From NCBI RefSeq assembly GCF_022808675.1, contig NZ_JAKZKV010000011.1:62001-126000 (forward strand): 64,000 bases of DNA, in the 5' to 3' direction. This document shows positions 44,377 through 52,435 of this stretch, in pieces; the stretch's first letter is position 1, and the number at the start of each line of letters is the position of its first letter. The notes under the pieces are model-generated. The model searched no databases and was not told where the DNA came from. It saw only the letters and a list, made by a program, of their open reading frames with translations. Source of the stretch: Parabacteroides sp. FAFU027 (GTDB lineage: Bacteria; Bacteroidota; Bacteroidia; Bacteroidales; UBA7332). Made by a program: the position numbers and the translations under genes.

Positions 44377-44697
44377 CTAATCAGGAGAGAATGAATCTAA
44401 ATCATTTTTACGTTGCCAATAACGATCAATATCAGATTGTCTGACAAAAATTCTTCTTCCGTCACGAATACACGTTATCAATCCCATTCTTTCTTTTTTA
44501 CGGAAAGTATTGGGAGACATTTTAAGGTAATACAAAGCTTCTTCCAGACAATAAACCCAATCCGCAATAGGATAAGCATCTTGCATCCGGTCAATGTATG
44601 CGGTCAGATAATCAATTTTCTGCTCATACTGGTTAAGCTTGAGCAATACAAGTTCCAGTAAGTGATCATTTAAATTTATACTCTTCATAAATTTCAT
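44377..44697 (-). CDS. Small helix-turn-helix protein
   Basis: 106 residues. N-terminal helical part (LLELVLLKLNQYEQKIDYL), C-terminal HTH_17-type domain (CLEEALYYLKMSPNTFRKKER followed by the wing RRIFVRQSDIDRYW). Paralogue of the proteins at 44921-45262 and 45916-46392; all share the EAL...MSPNTFRKKE... pattern. Directly upstream of hsdM by 174 nt, so it may control the hsd operon. It has no partner gene of its own. Confidence 0.75.
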   Translation of the reverse strand: MKFMKSINLNDHLLELVLLKLNQYEQKIDYLTAYIDRMQDAYPIADWVYCLEEALYYLKMSPNTFRKKERMGLITCIRDGRRIFVRQSDIDRYWQRKNDLDSFSPD

Positions 44698-44920
44698 TCG
44701 TGTGATTAAACATCTTGATTTGCTTAATCATCATTGGCCAATGAATGATTTTCGAAGTCTAAGTTAGAGAGAGGTAAAATAAAAACAGAGAAATTCGGCC
44801 AGAACTTTCAAAAAATAGTCTCTAAAGACTATTTGTAATAGATTAAATTCAAAAATCCTTTGAACTTTGGTATATATTTATACCGAGGTCAACACATCCT
44901 AATAAGTAGCATTTTAGTAG

Positions 44921-45262
44921 TTATTTCCCTTTTCTTTCATTGTCGAGACATGCCAGATATCTCTCGATTTCCGAGTGTCTGACAAATATTTTCTGTCCAT
45001 CACGCTTGCACAGAATCAACCCGGCCTTCTCTTTTTTTCTAAAGGTATTCGGGCTCATTTTTAATCTGGGTAGTGCTTCTTTTAAGGTATATATGGGATC
45101 AGGCAAAGACTCTCTTTCTGTCAATTGTGTAATACAATCATCCATCCGATCCATCTTCGCAGACATATCTTTGACCAGTTGGATCAGCAACTCATTTTGG
45201 TTGCTTAATCTTCCTATTTGCTGAATCAAATCAGGGTTATATGTCGCTTCTTTTTGCCTCAT
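44921..45262 (-). CDS. Small helix-turn-helix protein
   Basis: 113 residues with the same layout as its neighbours: a coiled coil (LSNQNELLIQLVKDMSAKM) and a C-terminal HTH (TLKEALPRLKMSPNTFRKKEK, then KIFVRHSEIERYL). Closest to the 44377 copy; about 13 residues of the HTH core are identical. Its first codons overlap the end of a possible 92-residue gene upstream. Confidence 0.75.
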   Translation of the reverse strand: MRQKEATYNPDLIQQIGRLSNQNELLIQLVKDMSAKMDRMDDCITQLTERESLPDPIYTLKEALPRLKMSPNTFRKKEKAGLILCKRDGQKIFVRHSEIERYLACLDNERKGK

Positions 45263-45515
45263 TTACTACTGTGTAGTAATCTATATTTGTTTGGTGATTA
45301 CGGAATTTATTTACTTCATAAAGTAATACGTCAAAAGTAATCTGACGCTTTCTATTCATCAGCCTATATCTTAATTGAGCTAGCAGTTGAATAAAAAGTT
45401 TCGATACCAACTTCATCTGTTTAAATAATAACGATGCCCACTCTGTCAACTTCGTTACAAAATTAAAGAGCCTTTTCTTTAGTTTTGGTTGTTCTTTAGT
45501 CATGATATTGCACAT
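45237..45515 (-). CDS. Possible small basic protein
   Basis: 92 residues, highly basic, with a hydrophobic helix in the middle (LVSKLFIQLLAQLRYRL). It overlaps the next HTH gene by 26 nt, which suits coupled translation. No family recognised and no typical promoter box, so it may not be a gene. Confidence 0.35.
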   Translation of the reverse strand: MCNIMTKEQPKLKKRLFNFVTKLTEWASLLFKQMKLVSKLFIQLLAQLRYRLMNRKRQITFDVLLYEVNKFRNHQTNIDYYTVVNEAKRSDI

Positions 45516-45768
45516 TGATATCCTTTGATTTTTACATCTTCAAGTGTATGTGTCTTCTTATATTCATCTTTAGAAGGATGTAAGATTAGCAATACAATCA
45601 CCCCCAGCAGTTGTATATGTACCGCCACAAAGTTGAGTCTCTTTTATGGGAGTATTATGCTACATATTAATTTCGTGAAGATTAATTCAACAGATCATAT
45701 ACAGCAATCTTAATCGTCGCTGTCAGGGTTTCCGGTTCACCACCTTCCTGTTGTTATTTTGCATCTAT

Positions 45769-45910
45769 TGATCGGATGACTTGGAGTCATCCGATCAATA
45801 AATACCCATTCTGCCATTCGCACCCCACCAAAACCTGACAGCGTGCTTGCACCTGTCAGCGTTAAAAAAAATGCAAGTGAGAGTGCGACTCGAAGTCGCG
45901 CCCTCACTCG
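45769..45910. repeat. Repeat module, copy 1 (hairpin plus 100-nt block)
   Basis: Hairpin TGATCGGATGAC / GTCATCCGATCA at 45769-45797, then the block 45811-45910. The block is about 85 percent identical to 47380-47479 and contains CTGACAG / CTGTCAG and CGACT / AGTCG dyads. The 3' end of the block meets the stop codon of the 158-residue HTH gene. Confidence 0.75.
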
Positions 45911-45915
45911 AAATC

Positions 45916-46392
45916 TCACTTCAAATACTCCAGTCCAGCCCAGTACGCCTCAATATCCGACTGGCGCAAATACACCTTTTCCCCATCCTTCTTACATTTG
46001 AGTTTTCCTGCTTTCACTCTTCTCCGAAAAGTATCATACGACATATCCAGTATTTTCAATGCCTCTTCCATCGTATAGATCGGATCAGTCATGGCAGCCC
46101 GGTCATTCGACTGCGCTACGCAAGTAGTCAACTGTGTGAACTGATTGGTAAGATTATCGATCTTCAGGAACAGCAGCTCTACGGCATTCTCATTGACACC
46201 GTGCTTTCCATCATTCGGAGTGCGACATGAATTCACATCCCGGATAGCTCCATGTAAGTCGGTTCTTGATTTGATTACTTCATTTATCGCCTGAGGCAAA
46301 GCTGTCATCAGCGATTGGGTGATCATCTCTTTTAATGAATCATAGGCAATTTCATTGGGTTTATAGCCTGTCTTAAATTTTGGGGTATCCAT
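45916..46392 (-). CDS. Helix-turn-helix protein (largest of the local set)
   Basis: 158 residues. An N-terminal variable half is followed by a coiled coil (VELLFLKIDNLTNQFTQLTT) and an HTH_17-like domain (TMEEALKILDMSYDTFRRRVK, then KVYLRQSDIEAYW). Probable regulator or excisionase-type protein. A perfect 16-bp palindrome GACAAAGCGCTTTGTC lies about 30 nt upstream at 46423-46438 and could be its own operator. Confidence 0.75.
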   Translation of the reverse strand: MDTPKFKTGYKPNEIAYDSLKEMITQSLMTALPQAINEVIKSRTDLHGAIRDVNSCRTPNDGKHGVNENAVELLFLKIDNLTNQFTQLTTCVAQSNDRAAMTDPIYTMEEALKILDMSYDTFRRRVKAGKLKCKKDGEKVYLRQSDIEAYWAGLEYLK

Positions 46393-46422
46393 TTTCTTAA
46401 CGGATTAAGCAGTTAAAAAATG

Positions 46423-46438
46423 GACAAAGCGCTTTGTC
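46423..46438. promoter_or_regulatory. Perfect 16-bp palindrome, possible operator
   Basis: GACAAAGCGCTTTGTC, with a further half-site GACAAAGC about 17 nt to the right. It lies about 30 nt upstream of the 158-residue HTH gene. Confidence 0.45.
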
Positions 46439-46871
46439 GGTTACTTTCGTCGAATGACAAAGCAAATGTTGAGGAGCACCCTTCGATTTGAAAGGACAGA
46501 TTTTTGTTAACGAATATATATATGATTCGATAATCAACTATTAAACCGCTCAATTCCTTTACAGATAGGATATACAGCCATATAATCTATTTATATTCAT
46601 TCTATATACCAGCGACATCAAGAACTGCAAAACCGCTGTTTTAGTTAAAATATATTTCTAATATTGCAAAGAGTATGCTTTAGGGGATCTCAGAATACTC
46701 CATAAGAAACGACACGAATCATCTGAAAAAAGGATACAGGACATCGTCTCGACTAAAATCTCAAATAACCATAATAAAATTCCCACATACAACAGAGGAC
46801 TGTGTGGGCTAAAATATTCTCATAGATATCCGATTTTCCATTATCGACGCACCCGAACTTTTCGCTCATCA

Positions 46872-47073
46872 AGGCTGTGTAAAAACTATCTACTGACCCC
46901 TCCCGACCTCCCCAAAGTGGGGAGGAGTGGTGCAAACAACACCGTATTCTGGTTAAATCGGTCAATAAATGTGCTGATTTACCTGTTTTTACTGCTGCAA
47001 AGCCCCCACTTTGGGGGTTTGGGGGTCAGACAGGCAAGGAGACTTGAAATTTATGTGAGTTTTCACACAGCCT
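46872..47073. mobile_element. MITE-like element with 7-bp target duplication
   Basis: 202 bp with terminal inverted repeats AGGCTGTGTAAAAACT (46872-46887) and AGTTTTCACACAGCCT (47058-47073), 15 of 16 positions paired. Flanked by direct repeats CTCATCA at 46865-46871 and 47074-47080. The interior has G/C-rich dyads (CCTCCCC/GGGGAGG, CCCCCA/TGGGGG) and no coding capacity. This is the structure of a non-autonomous transposon mobilised in trans. Confidence 0.75.
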
Positions 47074-47113
47074 CTCATCAAGAAAGGGCTTGTATTCAGA
47101 CGAATCTATTCCA

Positions 47114-47143
47114 GACCGGGGTTCGACTCCCCGCAGCTCCACA
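47114..47143 (+). other. Orphan copy of the ssrA 3' end (attachment-site scar)
   Basis: 30 nt identical to the last 30 nt of the tmRNA gene (15613-15642), covering T-arm and acceptor strand, on the opposite strand. The sequence upstream does not match ssrA. Bacterial integrases commonly use the ssrA 3' end as attB, leaving such a copy at the far end of an element. No integrase gene is in the window. Confidence 0.7.
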
Positions 47144-47379
47144 GATATAGATATTATTTATCCAAAACCTGAAAGGACAACGTTTGGACTGGTATTTCAT
47201 CACATTGCTGTCCTCTTTTTGGACAACATCTCCATATATTTAAAAGTGAAACTACTACGCATTGCGACAATCTAGCGGGTGTCGCGTCCCGATGGTTATT
47301 GAGGACGCTGCACCCGTAGGGGACTGCTGTAAATGAAAGTTTATCGCTTGTCTTTCAATAAATTAGCATAAAAACCATC

Positions 47380-47545
47380 CTGCCATTCGCACCCTACCAA
47401 AACCTGACAGCGTGTACAGCACCTGTCAGCGTTAAAAAAATACAAGCAAGAGCCCGACTCAAAGTCGTACCCTCACTCACAATCACCGATCTCCCCTATC
47501 TGCCCTTGCACCTACTGATCGGATGATTTGGAGTCATCCGATCAG
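47380..47545. repeat. Repeat module, copy 2 (100-nt block plus hairpin)
   Basis: Block 47380-47479 matches 45811-45910. The hairpin CTGATCGGATGA / GTCATCCGATCAG (47515-47545) matches 45769-45797 but lies on the other side of the block. Order is therefore hairpin-block in copy 1 and block-hairpin in copy 2, as in a repeating array. Confidence 0.7.
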
Positions 47546-47589
47546 TGATAACCCATAGTCTCCTACCTCCATAGTTCACTATAGGTTTT

Positions 47590-47765
47590 CTATAGGTTTA
47601 GTATAATTCTAGTCTATAAAATTACTACTATAATACATATATAATATAGGTATAATACTGGTATAAAATAAGCTTTATATGAGTAGTATTATATCAGTAT
47701 TTATTCAGTAAATAACTAAATATATTTATCTTTGGACCTATAATCAACCTATACTAAACCTATAG
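47590..47765. repeat. TATA-rich region with a 16-bp inverted repeat
   Basis: CTATAGGTTTAGTATA at 47590-47605 and its exact reverse complement at 47750-47765, separated by 144 nt of low-complexity TATA-type sequence. Just before the 269-residue gene. May hold promoter or operator elements. Confidence 0.6.
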
Positions 47766-47804
47766 GAAACTATAAGGAAACCTTATAGAAAAACAAACTG
47801 CATC

Positions 47805-48614
47805 ATGGCAAAAATCAAAGGCATACTACAGGCAACGGGAAGTATCAAGGGGGTATCGTTTTACACCCGCATGGGAAGCGACGAGGTGATCATGCGTACA
47901 AAAGGGGGCGCCAGTAAGGAGAAGATTAAGAAATCGCCGAAGTTTGAGAAGCTGCGGCAATGCCAGAAGGAGTGGTCGGGCTGTACGAAGCTGGCTTCCG
48001 GTATCCGGCTGGCATTGGGTGAACTGCCCCGATTGGCTGATTACAGTGTATCGGGTACGTTGAACGGCATTGCCAAGACCATACAGAAAACGGATACGGA
48101 ACAGCCGGTGGGACAACGCCACGTGCTACTCTCTACGCAACGGGATATCCTGACCGGATTTACCATGAACCGAAAATATACCTTCGACAGCGTGCTCAGG
48201 GCTACTCCCATCGGGGTAATCGATCGTGAAAACCTGTGCGCCCGGGTGACTATCCCACGGATCAATACCGACATTCATCTGGTGAATTTTCCCAAACTGC
48301 CCTTTTTCCGCATCATCGTTACGCTCGGTACACTTTCAGATATGGTGTATGATCCTGATAAAAGGGACTATGTGCCAGCGGATAGTTCTTATCATGCCGG
48401 AGGCTATACGTTGAAAAGCGAGTGGTTTCCGACTCAGGGTGTAATAGAGGAACAGAGTTTTAATCCCATGATGGAAAATTCTAATCCGGGTGATCTCTCT
48501 GACGCCACAACGATGATTCTGGGTATCGGGGTGGAATTTGGAACGGCTGGATATGACGGTAAACCGGTCGAGGTGAAATACGCGGGGTGCGGTAAGGTTT
48601 TGGGAGTAAAGTAA
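47805..48614 (+). CDS. Protein of unknown function (DUF6266-like N-terminus)
   Basis: 269 residues, no signal peptide or membrane segment. The start (GSIKGVSFYTRMGSDEVIM, RTKGGAS) is similar in layout to that of the DUF6266-like protein at 28786 (SMGNFSTYTLNKQNVVRSKA). The rest is rich in beta strands without a known motif. G+C is higher than in the flanking DNA. It faces away from the defence island, at its right border. Function unknown. Confidence 0.65.
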   Translation: MAKIKGILQATGSIKGVSFYTRMGSDEVIMRTKGGASKEKIKKSPKFEKLRQCQKEWSGCTKLASGIRLALGELPRLADYSVSGTLNGIAKTIQKTDTEQPVGQRHVLLSTQRDILTGFTMNRKYTFDSVLRATPIGVIDRENLCARVTIPRINTDIHLVNFPKLPFFRIIVTLGTLSDMVYDPDKRDYVPADSSYHAGGYTLKSEWFPTQGVIEEQSFNPMMENSNPGDLSDATTMILGIGVEFGTAGYDGKPVEVKYAGCGKVLGVK

Positions 48615-48691
48615 TTGAATGAGCGCAAAGGCGCTAAGAGCTATCTTTATCACAGAGTTACACAGAGAAAAGCACAGAGGGCCACAGAGAT

Positions 48692-48902
48692 TTGAAATTT
48701 TTCTCTGTGGCCCTCTGTGAAAACCTCCGTTGTTCTCTGTGATATAAATCTATAAACTCTCTGTGGTGATTGAACTAACTATTTATTAATCAATGGCTTT
48801 ATATTACAGAATTACACTAAGAAAACGCATAGGACCACAGAGTTTTGAAATTTTTCTCTGTTGCCCTCTGTGAAAACCTCTGTTGTTCTCTGTGATATAA
48901 AT
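48692..48902. repeat. Duplicated 58-nt CACAGAG-type sequence
   Basis: 48692-48749 and 48845-48902 agree at 56 of 58 positions. Each contains TTTCTCTGT...CCCTCTGTG and CTCTGTGATATAAAT. Upstream (48650-48690) lies a reverse-complement form (CACAGAG repeated five times), so the first copy can fold into a hairpin. Confidence 0.75.
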
Positions 48903-48910
48903 ATTTAAAC

Positions 48911-49624
48911 CTACTTCTTCGCCGGCTGATCCTTCTGAGCAGCCGCCGCTTTTTCAGCTTTTACCTTATCAACATAAGCTTTGAAAAGCTGACGCCAGTT
49001 ACGACCGTTGTTGTTGAGATACTGCTCGCATTTATTTTTGTAAATCTCGAAAATGGCAGAGATCTGCTTCATGCTTTTGTAGTCGATAGCTTGTTCGCGT
49101 GCCTGTTTCAAAAAGCCGAGTATTTTAGTCTCTTCCTCTTTGGTCAGATCGGGTACGATAGATTTGTATCCCTGCAGGGTAAAAGCCACTTTGCCGATGG
49201 TGTATTTATCCAGAATGGCTTCTACCTGCTCTTCGGTGAGCTCTTTCCGCAATCCCGTCATCAGGTCGTCGTGGATGGATTTGGGCATGGCTGACTGCGC
49301 AATGATCTGACGGTCCTGGTCAGTCAGTTTATTGCCGGTAAAGGGGTTGATTCCGGCCGGAACGGTAGAAAATGGATGCTCATTGTTCCAGTCACGGGTA
49401 GCCTTCAGGTGCGTAGATATAAGCTGCGCCACACGAGCCTCTTTGGCCGCATCATTCAGATTAAGGGATTTCGTCCAATCAGCTGCTTTGGTATCCTGTT
49501 CTTTATCCGAACGGAGTTTCTTTTCAGCGGGTGTAAGCGGTTTTTCGGTACTCTGTGACATGGCAGGCACAGACAGTAAAAGCGAGCCGGCAAAGGCAGC
49601 TAAAACAAAGATTCTTTTGATCAT
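48911..49624 (-). CDS. DUF3826 secreted protein
   Basis: 237 residues. Signal peptide ending at PAMSQ (residue 24), then a helical DUF3826 domain (ATRDWNNEHPFSTVPAGINP, LDKYTIGKVAFTLQGY, SIFEIYKNKCEQYLNNNGRNW) and an Ala/Lys-rich tail. DUF3826 is found in Bacteroidetes, often in polysaccharide-degradation surroundings. No such genes are nearby here. A TAAATTTG box at 49658-49665 (minus) is its likely -7 element. Confidence 0.88.
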   Translation of the reverse strand: MIKRIFVLAAFAGSLLLSVPAMSQSTEKPLTPAEKKLRSDKEQDTKAADWTKSLNLNDAAKEARVAQLISTHLKATRDWNNEHPFSTVPAGINPFTGNKLTDQDRQIIAQSAMPKSIHDDLMTGLRKELTEEQVEAILDKYTIGKVAFTLQGYKSIVPDLTKEEETKILGFLKQAREQAIDYKSMKQISAIFEIYKNKCEQYLNNNGRNWRQLFKAYVDKVKAEKAAAAQKDQPAKK

Positions 49625-49657
49625 AAGGCTAATGTTTAATGTGATTTTCTATACCGG

Positions 49658-49665
49658 CAAATTTA
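49658..49665 (-). promoter_or_regulatory. -7 promoter element for the DUF3826 gene
   Basis: TAAATTTG on the minus strand, a TAnnTTTG match, 34 nt upstream of the start codon. Confidence 0.45.
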
Positions 49666-49716
49666 AGATGGATATTTACCGGCGAAGATCACAAAATGAC
49701 GATAATGGGGAGTTAT

Positions 49717-50778
49717 TTATTCATCTCCCGGCATCGTATCGCCCAACAGCAGCCCCCAGGGCTTGAGCGGATCGATATGATCACAAATCACCTTGACAAT
49801 GGCCACGATCGGAATGGAAAGAAACATGCCGGGAATGCCCCACAAGGCACCGAAAGCAATCACCACAACCACTGAAATAAGCGCATTGATTCGAACCTTT
49901 GAGGCTACGACCTTGGGCACAATCAGGTTGTTATCAATAAACTGGATAATCAGGTAAAGGATCAGGACATAGACCGCAAACCAGGCTGAATCCTTAGTCA
50001 CCAGGGCAATCATCATCGGTAATGCTACGGCAATGATACCTCCCAGGTAAGGAATCACATTGAGCAGAGCCCCCAGAATACCCAACACAATCGCATAATC
50101 AATCCCCAGTATTAGTAACCCTACCGAATTGAGTATTGCCACAATGACAGCCTCAATCACCAGACCGGAAAGGTAACGCTGAATGACGATCTTGATCTGG
50201 CTAATGATATTACTGACCATGCTGTGGTGGGTGGCTCCGAACAGCCGGTGTACAAACTCCAGCAACAGCGGTTGGTAGTACAAAACCATGATCACATAGA
50301 CGGGAATAAGAAAGAGCAATACGAGCGAATTACCTACGGTTACCAATGTTTGCCCGACAGCCGAACTACCCATATTGATCAGCCAGTCAGTGGTCTGACT
50401 GATCCAGGTATTGATCTTATCAGGATTAAGACTGAAATATGCGGATGCCCAGGTAATCGTCTGATTAATCAATGAAGAAAACTTTTCTATCAGTGCAGGG
50501 AAAGAGGCACTGAAGAGGCTGATCTGGGAAAAAAGAAATGTACCGAATGCCACAAACAATAGAAAGGTCAGAAACATCGTAAGCACAATCGCCCAGATAC
50601 GACCTACTTTTTTTCTGACAAAGAAACTGACCACCGGATGGAGCACAATGGCAATCATGGTTCCGAAAATGACCGGAATCATAATCTCCTGGGTCACATA
50701 AAGCATAGCGATTAGAACATAAATGCCTATGAGGAGAATGGAAACACGGACATAAAAAGGTAATTTGATCGTATTCAT
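49717..50778 (-). CDS. AI-2E family transporter (PerM/TqsA-type)
   Basis: 353 residues. I start at the ATG at 50776-50778 (MNTIKLPFYVRVSILLIG); the 38 residues of a longer frame are not membrane-like and cross the promoter region. Eight membrane segments in the family order, with a conserved periplasmic stretch between the second and third hydrophobic groups and the signature ALLNVIPYLGGIIAVALPMM followed by DNNLIVPKVVASKVRINAL. Members export autoinducer-2, sodium or other small solutes; the substrate is unknown. Confidence 0.88.
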   Translation of the reverse strand: MNTIKLPFYVRVSILLIGIYVLIAMLYVTQEIMIPVIFGTMIAIVLHPVVSFFVRKKVGRIWAIVLTMFLTFLLFVAFGTFLFSQISLFSASFPALIEKFSSLINQTITWASAYFSLNPDKINTWISQTTDWLINMGSSAVGQTLVTVGNSLVLLFLIPVYVIMVLYYQPLLLEFVHRLFGATHHSMVSNIISQIKIVIQRYLSGLVIEAVIVAILNSVGLLILGIDYAIVLGILGALLNVIPYLGGIIAVALPMMIALVTKDSAWFAVYVLILYLIIQFIDNNLIVPKVVASKVRINALISVVVVIAFGALWGIPGMFLSIPIVAIVKVICDHIDPLKPWGLLLGDTMPGDE

Positions 50779-50992
50779 GAAGATTGGAAATTTGTATGAT
50801 GACGTGCAATTGCAGTAATTTGCAATGATACGAAAATCCAGTGCTTTCTCAAAGGATAAAAGAATGGCTTTTAGAGAATGCTTTATAAGCAACCTTCAAA
50901 TATTCACATATTTCTCAGCTACATAATCAATATGAGTTATTGGATTTCCTCCTCTATATTTGCCAATAATTACCCCCTGGTGCTAATAATGT

Positions 50993-52417
50993 TCAGGAAC
51001 TATGCCGGGTCAGCTTCCTGATTAGTCCTTTGAATAGTATTCCATGCAGAGGTAGTACAGCATACCAGTACATCCTTCCGGATAAACCTTTAGGACGAAA
51101 TGTCGCTGTTTGAATAAGCGTATCACCCTGTATATGAAATTCCAGCCACGCCTCGCCGGGAAGCTTCATTTCGGCAAAGAGAAGCAATCGCCTCTCTTCT
51201 TTACTGGCATATATCACCCGCCAAAAGTCCAATGTATCACCCGGTTGAATCTGAGTACTGTTGGTTCTCCCCCGCCTCAGGCCGACACCTCCGAACAGTT
51301 TATCCATAAATCCCCTTAACTCCCATAACCAGTTGGCGTAATACCAACCGGTATCACCACCTATCCGCCATATATTATCGAGACAGGCATCAATATCAGT
51401 CACTTGCATTTGGCGGATATCTTTGAAACATCCATAAGTAGGAACCTTAATGTAATCGGAGATCTTAAAGTTCAGCCTCCCACTCACCATGGAGTCTTTC
51501 CAGCTGGAGAGAATTTCATTCTGGTCAATCTTCCTAAAAGCCAGCCTGACAGATTCTTTATAGGACAATGGCTTGATGCCGAGCAGCTGAATCAGTTCGT
51601 TATCTTTGGCAATGACTTCGACCTTCATGCTATCCACTAAGGAGGTCGCAAGTTTGTATGACGTAGAGGTGATAAAATACAGCCAGTAGGAAGAAATTCT
51701 CGGGGTCATCACCGGTACGGTCACGATATATCTTTTCAGGCCTCTTACGGAAGCAAATTCCAGCAACATTTCCTTGTAGGTGAGGATCTCATCTCCTCCA
51801 ATATCATAACTATGACCGAAGGTTTTATCGTTATTAAGAATACCCACGAGAATCTTTATCACATCGGATATTCCGATGGGTTGGCATCTGGTTCTTAACC
51901 ATTTCGGAGCAATCATGACCGGAAGCTTTTCAACCAAATCGCGGATGATCTCAAATGACGCACTCCCCGATCCGATAATGATGCCTGCCCGCACGGTAGT
52001 CAGTGAATAGTTGCCCCGGCTTAACTCGGTTTCGACATTCTTCCTTGAATTGAGGTGCCTGGATAACGTCTGCGAGTTTACAATCCCGCTCAGGTAGATT
52101 ACCTGCCTTGCATTTGTCTGATTGAGCCTTTCCCTGAAATTAATAGCAGAGCGTTTCTCCATTTCATCAAAGTCCTTGGAGGACGACATCGAATGAACCA
52201 GATAATAAGCAAAATCGATATCATCGGGAATGTTGCCGAGTGTAGATTTATCATTCAGATCAACCTCAATTACCTGAATATTCTCTTGGATTGATTTCTC
52301 AGGATGAAACTTGTTTTTATCCCTGACACAGCAAATGACAAAATATCCCTGATCGACTAAAACAGGTAATAGCCGTTTTCCAATGTAGCCGGTAGCGCCG
52401 GTTAGCAGAACTTTCAT
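50993..52417 (-). CDS. NAD(P)-binding SDR/DUF2867 protein
   Basis: 474 residues. The N-terminal Rossmann fold has LTGATGYIGKRLLPVL (residues 4-19), DFAYYLVHSM and YLSGIVN. The C-terminal ~150 residues are a DUF2867 domain (IWRIGGDTGWYYANWLWELRG, PGDTLDFWRV, GEAWLEFHI), likely a START-like lipid/sterol pocket. The combination is frequent in Bacteroidetes, with unknown substrate. It lies 18 nt after the lipocalin gene and probably shares its transcript. Confidence 0.88.
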   Translation of the reverse strand: MKVLLTGATGYIGKRLLPVLVDQGYFVICCVRDKNKFHPEKSIQENIQVIEVDLNDKSTLGNIPDDIDFAYYLVHSMSSSKDFDEMEKRSAINFRERLNQTNARQVIYLSGIVNSQTLSRHLNSRKNVETELSRGNYSLTTVRAGIIIGSGSASFEIIRDLVEKLPVMIAPKWLRTRCQPIGISDVIKILVGILNNDKTFGHSYDIGGDEILTYKEMLLEFASVRGLKRYIVTVPVMTPRISSYWLYFITSTSYKLATSLVDSMKVEVIAKDNELIQLLGIKPLSYKESVRLAFRKIDQNEILSSWKDSMVSGRLNFKISDYIKVPTYGCFKDIRQMQVTDIDACLDNIWRIGGDTGWYYANWLWELRGFMDKLFGGVGLRRGRTNSTQIQPGDTLDFWRVIYASKEERRLLLFAEMKLPGEAWLEFHIQGDTLIQTATFRPKGLSGRMYWYAVLPLHGILFKGLIRKLTRHSS

Positions 52418-52435
52418 AACATCACATTTTAAGGT

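Larger units (their letters stand above)
46393..47804. other. Gene-free, repeat-rich flank of the defence island
   Basis: 1412 nt without a credible gene. In order: palindrome 46423-46438, AT-rich filler, MITE-like element 46872-47073 with 7-bp duplications, the ssrA-derived 30-bp site 47114-47143, a hairpin at 47276-47316 (CGGGTG..GCGTCC / GGACGC..CACCCG), repeat module copy 2 (47380-47545) and a TATA-rich region with a 16-bp inverted repeat (47590-47765). The pile-up of insertion scars suggests a hot spot. Confidence 0.7.

Noticed and set aside
47090-47275. Possible tRNA gene at the ssrA-like fragment
   Set aside because: Only the T-arm and acceptor 3' strand are present; no D-arm, anticodon arm or 5' acceptor strand precedes them.
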